Assembly: GCA_016187945.1 (NCBI GenBank) | Contig: JACPIT010000004.1 | Coordinates: 62,001 to 126,000 of the forward strand | DNA length: 64,000 nt | Source: Opitutia bacterium | GTDB taxonomy: Bacteria; Verrucomicrobiota; Verrucomicrobiia; Opitutales; Opitutaceae | Reading direction: 5' to 3' | Part shown: positions 35,042 to 43,009 of the stretch, one piece after another | How the letters are laid out: each line of letters begins with the position of its first letter | How positions within the stretch are numbered: the stretch's first letter is position 1 | Made by a program: the position numbers and the translations under genes | Notes under the pieces: model-generated | What the model was told of the DNA's origin: nothing | The model's input: only the letters and a program-made list of their open reading frames with translations | Database searches by the model: none

Positions 35042-35133
35042 GTAGGGCCGGTTTTAACCGGCCCAGTTGGGCGTAGCTCGCACGCTGCATTCGCGAGCGA
35101 GAATCGATTTGGGCCGGCTGAAGCCGGCCCTAC
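35042..35133. repeat. REP-like inverted repeat, family K copy 1
   Basis: Arms GTAGGGCCGGTTTTAACCGG (35042 on) and CCGGCTGAAGCCGGCCCTAC (35114-35133). The GTAGGG border lies one base beyond the osmC-type gene's TGA stop. Confidence 0.88.
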
Positions 35134-35134
35134 C

Positions 35135-35548
35135 TCACTCCGCCCAGTGAAACGTCACCGGCGTTTCCACTTCGGCGGAGAGGCTGCGTTTCACCGGGCA
35201 GGCGAGCGCAGCGCGTTCGAGGATTCCCTCGGGATCCTTCGATTTCGGAAACGGCATCCAGACCTGCGTCGCGATGCGCACGATGCGGCGCGGCGCGTCG
35301 GCCGACATTTCCTTGGTCACTTCCCACTTCACGCCCGGGATGTCGGTGCCGAGGCGGTTGCGGGCGGCGATGGCCATCGTCGTGACCATGCAGGACGCGA
35401 GCGAGGCGCAGAGCAGATCGGTCGGCGAGAACGCCGCGCCGCGGCCCTGGTTGTCCTTCGGCGCGTCGGTGTCGATCGTCTGGCCGGACGGGCCGTGCGT
35501 GAGCTGGCAATTCAGCCCGCCAATGTAGGTGCCGGTGCTTTTGACCAT
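35135..35548 (-). CDS. OsmC/Ohr family protein
   Basis: A 137-residue OsmC-like protein with the two reactive cysteines of the family, C53 in LCASLASCMVTTM and C117 in ALACPVKRSL. These typically reduce organic hydroperoxides using a thiol or lipoyl donor. The N-terminal beta-strands (STGTYIGGLNCQLTHGPSG) fit the short OsmC subgroup. The cytoplasm is the expected location. It is convergent with the exported hypothetical gene; a REP-like element starts immediately after the stop. Confidence 0.9.
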   Translation of the reverse strand: MVKSTGTYIGGLNCQLTHGPSGQTIDTDAPKDNQGRGAAFSPTDLLCASLASCMVTTMAIAARNRLGTDIPGVKWEVTKEMSADAPRRIVRIATQVWMPFPKSKDPEGILERAALACPVKRSLSAEVETPVTFHWAE

Positions 35549-35560
35549 GCGCTGAGGGAA

Positions 35561-35590
35561 ACCACGAAACGCACGAAAGACACGAAAAAA
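35561..35590. repeat. Single arm of the ACGAAACACACGAA repeat type
   Basis: ACCACGAAACGCACGAAAGA and on matches one arm of the inverted pair at 49692-49892. It lies just upstream of the osmC-type gene. Confidence 0.7.
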
Positions 35591-35614
35591 GCCGGACGTG
35601 ACGCGCGCCGCCTT

Positions 35615-35686
35615 TTGTAGCGGCGGGTTGTGGCCGCCGTCGTATCTCGCACCTCGTTCGCCCGGCGGTCATAGACCGCCGCTACA
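35615..35686. repeat. REP-like inverted repeat, family L
   Basis: Arms TTGTAGCGGCGGGTTGTGGC (35615 on) and GCGGTCATAGACCGCCGCTA (right, to about 35686). GTAGCGG borders at both ends. Confidence 0.85.
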
Positions 35687-35697
35687 GGAAAGGCGTC

Positions 35698-36552
35698 TCA
35701 GGCGAATTTTTTCAGGCGCGCGACGACGTCGGCGCGGAGGCGGTCGATGTAGGCGAGCGTGAACTGCTCCACGTCGAGCTGCGGGTCGCGGACGAGCGGC
35801 GTGAGGTCCATCGCCCACGTGAGCGCGTTCGCTTTGTCGGTCGCGTGGGAGGTGAAGAAGGTTGCGTTGGCGAGGCGGCGGCCGGCGATGGCGAGGTCGT
35901 AGCGTTTGCCGCCGGCGACCTGCGATTCGAAGGCGCCGATGAGTTGCGCCGCGACGTCGGGCAACGCGGAGTCGTCGAGCACGGTCTTGTCGGCGTCGAG
36001 CAGCCAGTCGAGGTTGCGCCAGACTTCGCAGCCGAGCACTTGCGGCGGACGTTTCTCCGGCGGCAAAGCGCGGAGCGCGGCGAGGCAGCGCCAGAACACG
36101 GCGATGTGCGTGTCGTGCTTGTCGGCGGGATTGTGCAGGTAGACGACGCGCGGCGACATCGTGGCGAGCAGAGCGGAGATGTCGTCGACCACGACGGGGG
36201 TCTTCGCGTCTTTCACGACGCTGCTCGGGTGCGCGAGCTGGATTTGCGCGGCGTAGCGGCCGATCTCGGCGGCGCGGCGTTGCTCGTCGCGGCGCACGCG
36301 TTTCATTTCCTCGTCGGTCATCGTGGCGAAGCGGCCGGCGCGCGGGCTGCCGCCACCGTCGGTGACGACGACGCCGGTGAAGCCGGCATCGGCGCGGCCA
36401 TAGCAGGCGGCGATGGCGCTGTGCGCCATGATCTCGATGTCGTCCTGGTGCGCGGCGAGGCAGAGGTGCGTGGTGCGCGCGAGTGCGGCGGCGACGGGCG
36501 CGCCGTCGGGGATGAAGACGTCAGCGGCGGGTTGGTGGAACTTCGGCGTCAT
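35698..36552 (-). CDS. PIG-L/LmbE-type deacetylase
   Basis: A 284-residue zinc deacetylase-like protein. The metal motif AHQDD is at residues 34-38 (LCLAAHQDDIEIMAHSA), followed by VVVTDGGGSPRAG, EQRRAAEIGRYA and the distal HNPADKHDTH. Relatives remove N-acetyl groups from sugars such as GlcNAc derivatives; the substrate here is unknown. No signal peptide. It is followed by an L-family repeat and preceded by a 232-base gap mostly filled with a family K repeat. Confidence 0.9.
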   Translation of the reverse strand: MTPKFHQPAADVFIPDGAPVAAALARTTHLCLAAHQDDIEIMAHSAIAACYGRADAGFTGVVVTDGGGSPRAGRFATMTDEEMKRVRRDEQRRAAEIGRYAAQIQLAHPSSVVKDAKTPVVVDDISALLATMSPRVVYLHNPADKHDTHIAVFWRCLAALRALPPEKRPPQVLGCEVWRNLDWLLDADKTVLDDSALPDVAAQLIGAFESQVAGGKRYDLAIAGRRLANATFFTSHATDKANALTWAMDLTPLVRDPQLDVEQFTLAYIDRLRADVVARLKKFA

Positions 36553-36646
36553 GGGCGGTTCGACACAAAAGGCGGAGACGCGGCAAAAGACGAGGCTGTG
36601 TTGGCGGGGGTGCGGTGGGAGCGCGCGGTGCGAGTGCGAGCGGGAG

Positions 36647-36788
36647 GTAGGGCCGGTCTTCGACCGGCCGAAGCGGAGTCGCAGCAGAAAAGATAACCAA
36701 ATGAGCCAGCACCGACCGACGCCCGGGGTTCTTCGGGGGTGCGATCCGTTTCGCGACTCGGTTTAGGCCGGTCGGAGACCGGCCCTAC
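36647..36788. repeat. REP-like inverted repeat, family K copy 2, supplying the ymdB stop
   Basis: Left arm GTAGGGCCGGTCTTCGACCG (36647 on) and right arm CGGTCGGAGACCGGCCCTAC (36769-36788). The right border read on the minus strand, GTAG, contains the TAG stop of the YmdB-type gene. Confidence 0.88.
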
Positions 36789-37558
36789 TTCACGCTTAGC
36801 CACTCGATTTTTTCGGCGCGGCCAGCGGCGTTGAATTCGACCAGCGTGCCGGAGAGGCGCACGTCGCCGCTCGCGACGTCGAAGCGGCGCGGCATGCCGT
36901 CGCGGAAACGCGCGATCACCGGCTCGATCTCGCGGCCCAGCACGGAGTGATGCGGGCCCGTCATGCCGACGTCGGCTTGAAAGGCGGTCTGCTTCGTCAA
37001 CAGCGAGCAATCGGCCGTGGCGACGTGCGTGTGCGTGCCGAGCACGGCGGTGGCGCGGCCGTCGAGGAACCAGCCCATCGCCTGCTTCTCCGACGTCGCT
37101 TCGGCGTGGATCTCGACGAGCGCGCCGTCGAATTTGCCGGCGTTCTCCGCGAGGAGTTTTTCTGCGGTATCGAACGGGCAGTCGACTTTCGGACCCATGA
37201 AATTCCGGCCGAGCACGGTGAACACGAGCAGACGAAACCCGTTTTTCTCGAACACGAGGTGCGTGCGGCCCGGGCATGCGGCGGGGAGATTCGCGGGGCG
37301 GCACACGCGGTCGAACTGCGCGATCTCGCGCTCCCAGCCTTTCTGGTCCCAGACGTGGTCGCCGAGCGTGAGCGCGTCGCAACCGGCGTCGAGGAGCGAC
37401 TTCGCGAGCGTGCCGGTGATGCCGGCGCCGGCGGCGCAGTTCTCGGCGTTGGCGATGACGAAATCGATCGCGCGCTCGGCGCGGAGGCGCGGCACGTGCG
37501 CGGCAACGGCGTCGCGTCCGGGGCGGCCGACGATGTCGCCGATGAAGAGGAGTTTCAT
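36785..37558 (-). CDS. ymdB: YmdB-type metallophosphoesterase (TIGR00282 family)
   Basis: A 257-residue two-metal phosphoesterase. Motifs are FIGDIVGRPGRDAV (Asp8), VIANAENCAAGAGIT (Glu/Asn ligands), LGDHVWDQK (His), VEIHAEATSEKQAMG and VLGTHTHVATAD (paired His). Bacillus YmdB acts on cyclic 2',3'/3',5'-AMP and affects RNA turnover and biofilm switching; the physiological substrate here is not known. It ends in a repeat-derived TAG. Its start is 111 bases downstream of the tolB stop on the same strand. Confidence 0.92.
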   Translation of the reverse strand: MKLLFIGDIVGRPGRDAVAAHVPRLRAERAIDFVIANAENCAAGAGITGTLAKSLLDAGCDALTLGDHVWDQKGWEREIAQFDRVCRPANLPAACPGRTHLVFEKNGFRLLVFTVLGRNFMGPKVDCPFDTAEKLLAENAGKFDGALVEIHAEATSEKQAMGWFLDGRATAVLGTHTHVATADCSLLTKQTAFQADVGMTGPHHSVLGREIEPVIARFRDGMPRRFDVASGDVRLSGTLVEFNAAGRAEKIEWLSVK

Positions 37559-37669
37559 GGGTGCAATTTCAGCCGCGAGTCGAGGCGGCGCGCCCGTAAC
37601 GCATGCCCGGCCGGCGCGGTCGCGCGGAGCGGCAGGCGGGCGTCGGGTGGGCGGTCCGCGGTCATCGGA

Positions 37670-38848
37670 TCACGGCGCGAGATACGCGGCGCCCCAGGCG
37701 TTGCCGAGAGCGGTCGGGCTGAGGCGTTTGGCGTTGCCGGTTTCCGTATCGAGGAGGAAGAGCGCGCGATCGGTTGCGGTGCGGAACGTGCAGACAACGT
37801 GACGGCCGTCTGCGCACCAGACGGGCTCGACGGCGTCGTAGGGCGCTTTCGAGGACTGCTTCGCGGTGCGCGCGGCGAAATCGAACACGGCGATCTGGTA
37901 GCCTTTGCCGATGCCGGCGGTGAAGACGATCTTGTTGGGGTCGGCGCGGCTCCAGTCGGGCTCGGCACAGTAACGGGAGATGTTGGTCGAGAGGCGCGAC
38001 ATCGCGCCGCCGCTCGCGGACATCACGTAGAGTTGCGGGCCGCCGGCGGCGTCGGAGGTGAAGACGAGGCGCGCGCCGTCGGGCGACCAGCACGGCGAGG
38101 CTTCGACGGATTGGTTGGTGGTGAGGCGGCGGATCTGGCGGCCTTGGGCGTTGCCGACGTAGATCTCGGGGTTGCCTTCGCCGGAGAGCACCATCGCGAC
38201 GCGCGAGCCGTCGGGCGAGAAACGGCCGCCGCTGTTGGTGCCTTTGAAACTGACGAGGGTGTCGAGCGTGCGCGTGCGGAGATTCAGCGTGTAGATGTCG
38301 GGGAAACCAGTGCGGTAGCTCGTGAAGATGATGCGATCACCGCTCGGCGACCAGCGCGGACCGATGATGGTTTTGCCCTGCACCGGATAGCTCTGCACGT
38401 CGCCGAAGAAAAGATCGCCGGTCATGATCGTCTGTTGACCGCCGCGATCGGTGACGAAGGCGAGCTTGCCGGCGAAGAAGCCGGGCAGGCCGCTCGTTTT
38501 CGTTACGGCGAGGTCGGCGGCTTTGAGCAGGGCGTTGCGCGTGCTGGAGCCGCTGACGGTTTGCGTGAAGATCGCGTTGCCGCGCTGCGAGACGGTGACC
38601 GTGACTTGGTTCGCGCCGGCGCTGTCGAATTTCAGCGCGAAGGCGCCGCCGCTGCCGACGACGCGGTATTTGCCGTGGACGTCGAACGCGCGACGCGCGA
38701 GGGCCTGCAACTCGGGGTTGCTCGACGAGATCGAGACGGCGAAGGCGGTCGTGTCGTTTTTGACCGTGATTTCGCCGATGTTGACCGGTTGCGCGAAAAT
38801 CGGCGTCGCCAGCGCGAGCGCGGCGAGGAGGGCGAAAGTTTTCTGCAT
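37670..38848 (-). CDS. tolB: TolB-like periplasmic beta-propeller
   Basis: A 392-residue exported protein. The signal peptide spans residues 1-19 (MQKTFALLAALALATPIFA). A TolB N-terminal domain follows (ALARRAFDVHGKYRVVG). A six-blade propeller then carries repeated WSPDG/FSPDG blades (RWSPSGDRIIFTSYRTGFPD, RFSPDGSRVAMVLSG, CWSPDGARLVFTSDAAGG). TolB belongs to the Tol-Pal outer-membrane constriction system. No tol/pal partners are adjacent, so the name rests on architecture. The ATG at 38848 is fixed by the signal peptide. It is divergent from mrp; a TAAAAT box in the shared 119-base gap may serve tolB. Confidence 0.88.
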   Translation of the reverse strand: MQKTFALLAALALATPIFAQPVNIGEITVKNDTTAFAVSISSSNPELQALARRAFDVHGKYRVVGSGGAFALKFDSAGANQVTVTVSQRGNAIFTQTVSGSSTRNALLKAADLAVTKTSGLPGFFAGKLAFVTDRGGQQTIMTGDLFFGDVQSYPVQGKTIIGPRWSPSGDRIIFTSYRTGFPDIYTLNLRTRTLDTLVSFKGTNSGGRFSPDGSRVAMVLSGEGNPEIYVGNAQGRQIRRLTTNQSVEASPCWSPDGARLVFTSDAAGGPQLYVMSASGGAMSRLSTNISRYCAEPDWSRADPNKIVFTAGIGKGYQIAVFDFAARTAKQSSKAPYDAVEPVWCADGRHVVCTFRTATDRALFLLDTETGNAKRLSPTALGNAWGAAYLAP

Positions 38849-38967
38849 GGGAAAGGGACGGACGTTAATGGTGAACGAGCGGGCGGGTTTTGATTTTACT
38901 CCCGACCCTTTAGGAACAACTTCAAAGCCTTTCGTTTTCCAAGCCCATTTCATCGCCACCGATCATC

Positions 38968-40029
38968 GTGAATTCCGACGCCATCAAAGAAGCGCTCAAG
39001 CAAGTGAAGTATCCGGGTTTCAGCCGCGACATCGTGTCGTTCGGGCTGGTGCGCGGTGCGGCGTTCGACGCCGGGACGGCGAAGGTCTCCGTTGCGATCA
39101 CGACGTCGGACCCGAAGGTTCCGACGATGCTGAAGCAGGAAATCGAAAAATGCCTGCGCGCGCAGCCCGGCGTGACCGACGTGATCGTCGAACTCGCGGT
39201 GTCGGCCGCGAAAGCGGCGCCGAAGCCCGGCCAGAGCAACCTCGGCGGCGGCGCGACGCCGACCGGCATCGCGCACTCCGTCGCGATCGCGTCGGGCAAG
39301 GGCGGCGTGGGCAAATCGACTTTTGCCGTGAATCTCGCGTGCGCGCTCGCGCAAGTGCTCGAGGCGCGCGGCCGCCCGGGTCGCGTGGGCCTGATGGATT
39401 GCGACATCTACGGGCCGAGCGTGCCGCTGATGATGGGCATCGAGGGCCGGCCGGAGATCGAGGGCGAGTCGCTCGTGCCGCTCGAGCGCTACGGCGTGAA
39501 GGTGATGTCGATGGGTTTTCTCGTGGACGACAACACGCCGGTCGTCTGGCGCGGGCCGATGGTGATGAAAACCATTCAGCAATTCGTGCAGAACGTGAAA
39601 TGGGGCGAGCTCGACGTGCTGCTGGTGGATTTGCCGCCGGGCACCGGCGACGCGCAGCTCTCGCTCGTGCAAACGCTGCCGCTCGACGGCGCGGTGCTCG
39701 TCACCACGCCGCAAACCGCCGCCACGAACGTCGCGCGCAAGGGCGGCCTGATGTTCCAGAAGGTGAACGTGCCGCTGATGGGCGTGGCGGAGAACATGAG
39801 CTGGTTCGAGGATGCCGCCGGCAACCGCCAGGCGCTCTTCGGCGAGGGCGGCGGTGCGGCCACGGCCGAATCGCTCGGCACCGTGTTGCTGGGGCAAGTG
39901 CCGCTGTTCCCCGAGATTCGCGCCGGCGGCGATTGCGGCCTGCCGGTCGTGGTAAATCAACCGGACAGTAAACCGGCGCGGGTTTTCCGCAGCATCGCGG
40001 AAACGATGCTCGCAAAACTGAAGGTCTAG
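38968..40029 (+). CDS. mrp: Mrp/NBP35-type Fe-S carrier ATPase (ApbC)
   Basis: A 353-residue P-loop protein carrying Fe-S clusters to apo-proteins. An N-terminal MIP18/DUF59 domain (about residues 4-75) is followed by a deviant Walker A GKGGVGKST (110-118), MDCDIYGPSVPLMMG, VWRGPMVMKTIQQF and LLVDLPPGTGDAQLS. In most Mrp proteins the ENMS motif is followed by a CxxC cluster ligand. Here ENMSWFEDAAGNRQALFG has no cysteine, so cluster binding may differ. The GTG start at 38968 gives the canonical N-terminus. Confidence 0.93.
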   Translation: MNSDAIKEALKQVKYPGFSRDIVSFGLVRGAAFDAGTAKVSVAITTSDPKVPTMLKQEIEKCLRAQPGVTDVIVELAVSAAKAAPKPGQSNLGGGATPTGIAHSVAIASGKGGVGKSTFAVNLACALAQVLEARGRPGRVGLMDCDIYGPSVPLMMGIEGRPEIEGESLVPLERYGVKVMSMGFLVDDNTPVVWRGPMVMKTIQQFVQNVKWGELDVLLVDLPPGTGDAQLSLVQTLPLDGAVLVTTPQTAATNVARKGGLMFQKVNVPLMGVAENMSWFEDAAGNRQALFGEGGGAATAESLGTVLLGQVPLFPEIRAGGDCGLPVVVNQPDSKPARVFRSIAETMLAKLKV

Positions 40030-40132
40030 CCGGTTGACACGGCGCGCCGCCGAACTCTACTTAGCGGCAATGAAGGTCACCTCTTCACCTCTTGCCCGCT
40101 GCGCTGTGCGGCTGCTGCGCCGTCGTTGACCC

Positions 40133-40432
40133 ATGCCGACCGTCATGACGCCCCCCCCGACCAGCGAGAGCAAAGGCAGCAAGGAGTTCGTCAAGCAGTC
40201 GAGCCTCTACCAGGAGTTTCTCGCCGAGCGCGAAGAGATCCTGAAGCACAAGTGGATCGAGTCGGAGCGACTCGGCTACGACATCGGTTTCGAGCGCGCG
40301 CTGCTGGACTGGATTCGCAAGCACCGCGACGCCTGGCGCGCGAACCGCCGCGCCCAACTGGCCGCGCAAGGTGGCGCGAGCGCAGCGGCACCAGCGACGA
40401 CGACGCCCTCGCAAGCGGCGGGGAAGAAGTAA
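40133..40432 (+). CDS. Small helical protein, possibly DUF4032-like
   Basis: A 99-residue protein with a conserved-looking helical core FLAEREEILKHKWIESERLG followed by DIGFERALLDWIRKHRDAWR. The pattern 'H-K/R-W-x-x-S/E-x-x-G-x-D-I/V-G' resembles DUF4032 as I recall it; function unknown. Terminal regions are low complexity (Thr/Pro/Ser start, Ala/Thr/Pro end). It follows mrp by 103 bases on the same strand. Similar short proteins are, to my knowledge, common in Verrucomicrobiota and Planctomycetota, but I cannot verify that here. Confidence 0.65.
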   Translation: MPTVMTPPPTSESKGSKEFVKQSSLYQEFLAEREEILKHKWIESERLGYDIGFERALLDWIRKHRDAWRANRRAQLAAQGGASAAAPATTTPSQAAGKK

Positions 40433-40465
40433 CGCGGCGGCGGCCGCGGCGGCGGAGCCGAAAGC

Positions 40466-40537
40466 GACGTAGCAGCCGACGTAAGGAGGCTGGAGATTGC
40501 GTTCGCGCGTCAGCCTCCTCACGTCGGCTGCTACGTC
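40466..40537. repeat. REP-like inverted repeat, family J
   Basis: 27-base arms 40466-40492 (GACGTAGCAGCCGACGTAAG and on) and 40511-40537 pair with one mismatch, making this one of the most perfect stems in the window, with an 18-base loop. Confidence 0.93.
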
Positions 40538-40575
40538 GTCGTCGAGAAACGGGTCGCGCCTTCGGGGAACCCAAC

Positions 40576-40603
40576 GCAAAAGGCCGGTCTCGCGACCGGC
40601 CTT
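40576..40603 (-). terminator. Rho-independent terminator of rpmG
   Basis: A 10-base stem AAGGCCGGTC/GACCGGCCTT around TCGC is followed on the minus strand by a short T-run. It lies 40 bases past the rpmG stop. Confidence 0.85.
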
Positions 40604-40642
40604 GGAAATTTGCGGGCGCCTCGAATGGGCGCCGGAGACGAC

Positions 40643-40807
40643 TTACTTGATCTCCTTGTGGAGCGTGTGGCGCTTCAGGTGCGGGTTATACTTCTTCTTC
40701 TCGATGCGCTCGGTGACGGTCTTCTTGTTGCGCTTGGTGAGGTAGCGCGAGACGGGTTTGCCCTCTTTGCGGGCCTCAGTGCACTCCAGGATGACGGTTT
40801 CTTGCAT
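40643..40807 (-). CDS. rpmG: 50S ribosomal protein L33
   Basis: A short 54-residue gene beginning [20 protein letters not shown] and containing [20 protein letters not shown] and [14 protein letters not shown]. These are L33 hallmarks (VxLxCTEA, RYxTxKNKxxxxxRLExKKYxPxLxKHTxHKE). Only one cysteine (C9) is present, so this is the zinc-independent (C-minus) L33 type, useful under zinc limitation. It is monocistronic with its own terminator. Confidence 0.95.
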   Translation of the reverse strand: MQETVILECTEARKEGKPVSRYLTKRNKKTVTERIEKKKYNPHLKRHTLHKEIK

Positions 40808-40923
40808 GACTTAAATGGGTTGGAAGGGACGAGAGCAAAGCTCCGGTCCGGCGGTGCGCAATAGAAAACTTTTTCGCGGCGAGCTTGATGGTGGGGCGCG
40901 GATTCCGCTTCGCGCCGCGGACT

Positions 40924-40950
40924 CGGCTCGTCGGGACGACTCGCCCTACC
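40924..40950. repeat. Half copy of REP-like family B
   Basis: CGGCTCGTCGGGACGACTCG followed by CCCTACC. It sits in the gap between the EIIA-DAC stop and rpmG, where nothing else is recognisable. Confidence 0.8.
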
Positions 40951-41010
40951 GTCTGCCGCGTCGATGGTGAAGGGATTCGCCGCCCTACCCGGCCGACAAG
41001 CGCCAGCCGC

Positions 41011-42363
41011 TCAGGCGGTTACCTTTTTCTCGGTCAGCGGCATCATCACGCCGCGCCGGAAGAGCGTCACCTGTCCGGTGCTCGACGAAACGACGATCGC
41101 GATGCAATCGCACGCCACCGAGATCGCCGCCGCGGCGGCGTGCCGCGAGCCGAGGCCGCTCGGGAGCGAGTGGTTGAAATCGGCCGCTTGCAGGAGCGCG
41201 CCGGCGGCTTCGACGACGCCGTCGCCGCCGATGATGAACGCGCCGTCGATGGACGAGAACTCCTTGATCGTCTCGTCCATGAAAGGATTCAGGATGTTCC
41301 GATCCTCTTCCTTGTAGCCGTAAAACGGATTCAGCACGAGCGGCTTGGAGGCCTTCTCGACCTTCTTCGCGTCGCCGACGACGAACAGGCAGCCGACCGG
41401 GCGGCCTTCGCGGCCCTCGACGCCGAGTTCGGTGGCGACGCCGATCACACGTTCGAGCACCTCGGGTTTCACGTCCTCGGGCAACAAGTCCGCGTGGCCC
41501 GAGAGCAGCGTCTGAAATTCCTTCTCCACGTCGACCACCACGACGGTGTCGAACTGGTTCGAGCCCGCCATGCCACCGACGCAGCAGAGGCGATCCGTGA
41601 ACGCGATCGTGCCGCGCGTGAGGCCGACGAGCACGGCGCTGCGGAGTTGCGCAAGCCGCTGGTTCGAGAACGAGCGCACTTGGATCGTCTCGTTGTAGCG
41701 CGCCGGGTGGTCTTCGCCGTCGACGAGATTGCGCGTGACGAGAAACGTCTTCAGCGCGGCGCCCCACTTCGGCGTGTCGAAACCGCCCGTGAAGGTGTCG
41801 CCGAAAACCATCAGCGCCTTGCAGCCGGTGGCGCGCGCGATTTTTTCCGCCTCCTTCAGCACGATGTGGCTGACGCGGTTGGCGGACGTCGGCACGCGCT
41901 TTTCCGAGATGCCGCCGAAGCCCGCGAAGAGGCGCTCGTAAACCGTGTCGAGGTCGGGCGCGTTGACGAGGCTGTCGACGAAATCCTGCTCCTTCAGCAG
42001 CCGCGCGAGCGAGGCGAGCACTTGCAGGTAATCGCGCGCGCGCTCATCGGCGATGAGCATGATGACGAGCCGCACCGGCTCGCTCTCGATCGCGCCGTCG
42101 TAGCGGATGCCGTAATGGCTGCGGCCGATCGCGATGACGTAGCGCCGGCCCATCTTCGCGCGCACGTGCGGCAGCGCGACGCCGAGGCCGAGGTAGGTCG
42201 TCATCGTGTTCTCGCGACGGAGCAGACCTTTTAGGAGCGCGCTCTTGTCGAGATCCGGGAAGCGATCGACGGTGAGATTGAGCAACTCCTCGAGCGCGCC
42301 CTCCATGTCGGCGCTGGCGAGATCGACCACGCGACTGCGGGTAATGTATTTATCGAGACGCAC
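41011..42363 (-). CDS. PTS EIIA - diadenylate cyclase fusion (c-di-AMP synthase)
   Basis: A 450-residue two-module protein. Residues 1-145 form a PTS EIIA type-2 (fructose/nitrogen) domain with the phospho-acceptor His66 in LGLGVALPHVRAK. Residues 160-330 are a linker domain. The C-terminus is a DisA_N/DAC diadenylate-cyclase domain with DGA at 373-375 (SIDGAFIIGGDGVV) and the RHxxA-type motif at 407 (GLGSRHAAAAAIS). DAC domains make c-di-AMP from two ATP. The canonical RHR is RHA here, so activity should be tested. The arrangement predicts c-di-AMP synthesis tuned by PTS phosphorylation. It is downstream of nuoA on the same strand, separated by a repeat. Confidence 0.87.
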   Translation of the reverse strand: MRLDKYITRSRVVDLASADMEGALEELLNLTVDRFPDLDKSALLKGLLRRENTMTTYLGLGVALPHVRAKMGRRYVIAIGRSHYGIRYDGAIESEPVRLVIMLIADERARDYLQVLASLARLLKEQDFVDSLVNAPDLDTVYERLFAGFGGISEKRVPTSANRVSHIVLKEAEKIARATGCKALMVFGDTFTGGFDTPKWGAALKTFLVTRNLVDGEDHPARYNETIQVRSFSNQRLAQLRSAVLVGLTRGTIAFTDRLCCVGGMAGSNQFDTVVVVDVEKEFQTLLSGHADLLPEDVKPEVLERVIGVATELGVEGREGRPVGCLFVVGDAKKVEKASKPLVLNPFYGYKEEDRNILNPFMDETIKEFSSIDGAFIIGGDGVVEAAGALLQAADFNHSLPSGLGSRHAAAAAISVACDCIAIVVSSSTGQVTLFRRGVMMPLTEKKVTA

Positions 42364-42378
42364 CGGTTAGACGCTACA

Positions 42379-42460
42379 GTTGAGAGCTGAGAGTTGAGGA
42401 TTGAGAGACAGGTTCCTTGCGAAAGCGGCTGAGCGGGCTCTCAACTCTCAGCTCTCAACT
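42379..42460. repeat. Inverted pair of quasi-repetitive arms (GAGAGTTGAGG type)
   Basis: Left arm 42379-42408 (AGTTGAGAGCTGAGAGTTGA and on) and right arm 42437-42460 (CTCTCAACTCTCAGCTCTCA and on) fill the gap between nuoA and the cyclase gene. The unit matches the arm inside proA. Confidence 0.85.
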
Positions 42461-42471
42461 CGAGACTCGGC

Positions 42472-42846
42472 TCACTTCTCCCACTCGAGCGCGCCCTTGC
42501 GCACTTCGTAGAAAAGGCCGAGCACGAGCACGCCGAGGAAGAACATCATCGGCGCGAGGATCGCGATGTGGTTGGCGAGAAAATCGCGGTAGACGAACGC
42601 CCACGGGATGAGGAACACGACCTCGATGTCGAAAAGGATGAAGAGCATCGCGGTGACGTAGAACTTCACCGAGAACCGCGTGTGCGTGCTGCCGTCGGAG
42701 TGGATGCCGCACTCGTAGGCCGAGTCTTTGATCGCGTTTTTCTTGAAGCGCTGGCCGAAGAGATGGCTGGCGGCGATCACGCCACCGGTGATGAGCGCGG
42801 CGAGCGTTACTTGAACGAGGATCGGCAGGTAAGCGGCGGAAGACAT
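42472..42846 (-). CDS. nuoA: NADH-quinone oxidoreductase subunit A
   Basis: A 124-residue membrane subunit of respiratory complex I with three membrane helices (about residues 7-30, 62-84, 90-113). The NuoA signatures are KDSAYECGIHSDG and KFYVTAMLFILFDIEVVFLI. NuoA contributes to the quinone-site/proton path region. The remaining nuo genes are not adjacent: downstream is the c-di-AMP synthase and upstream a divergent exported protein gene. The subunit is therefore encoded alone, at least on this side. Confidence 0.95.
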   Translation of the reverse strand: MSSAAYLPILVQVTLAALITGGVIAASHLFGQRFKKNAIKDSAYECGIHSDGSTHTRFSVKFYVTAMLFILFDIEVVFLIPWAFVYRDFLANHIAILAPMMFFLGVLVLGLFYEVRKGALEWEK

Positions 42847-43009
42847 CGACGCGCTAGCGTTGCCGGGAGCGTCGCGGGTTCAAGGGGAAAGTCCTCGGAA
42901 CACGCACGTTGTTCGCCGCCGGGGCGGCGTGAGCGAGTTCGTGAATCGGTTTGAACCGCGCCGCGCCGCGGCTGTCATTGCCCGTGCGGGCCGCCTCCTC
43001 TCCTTCCCC

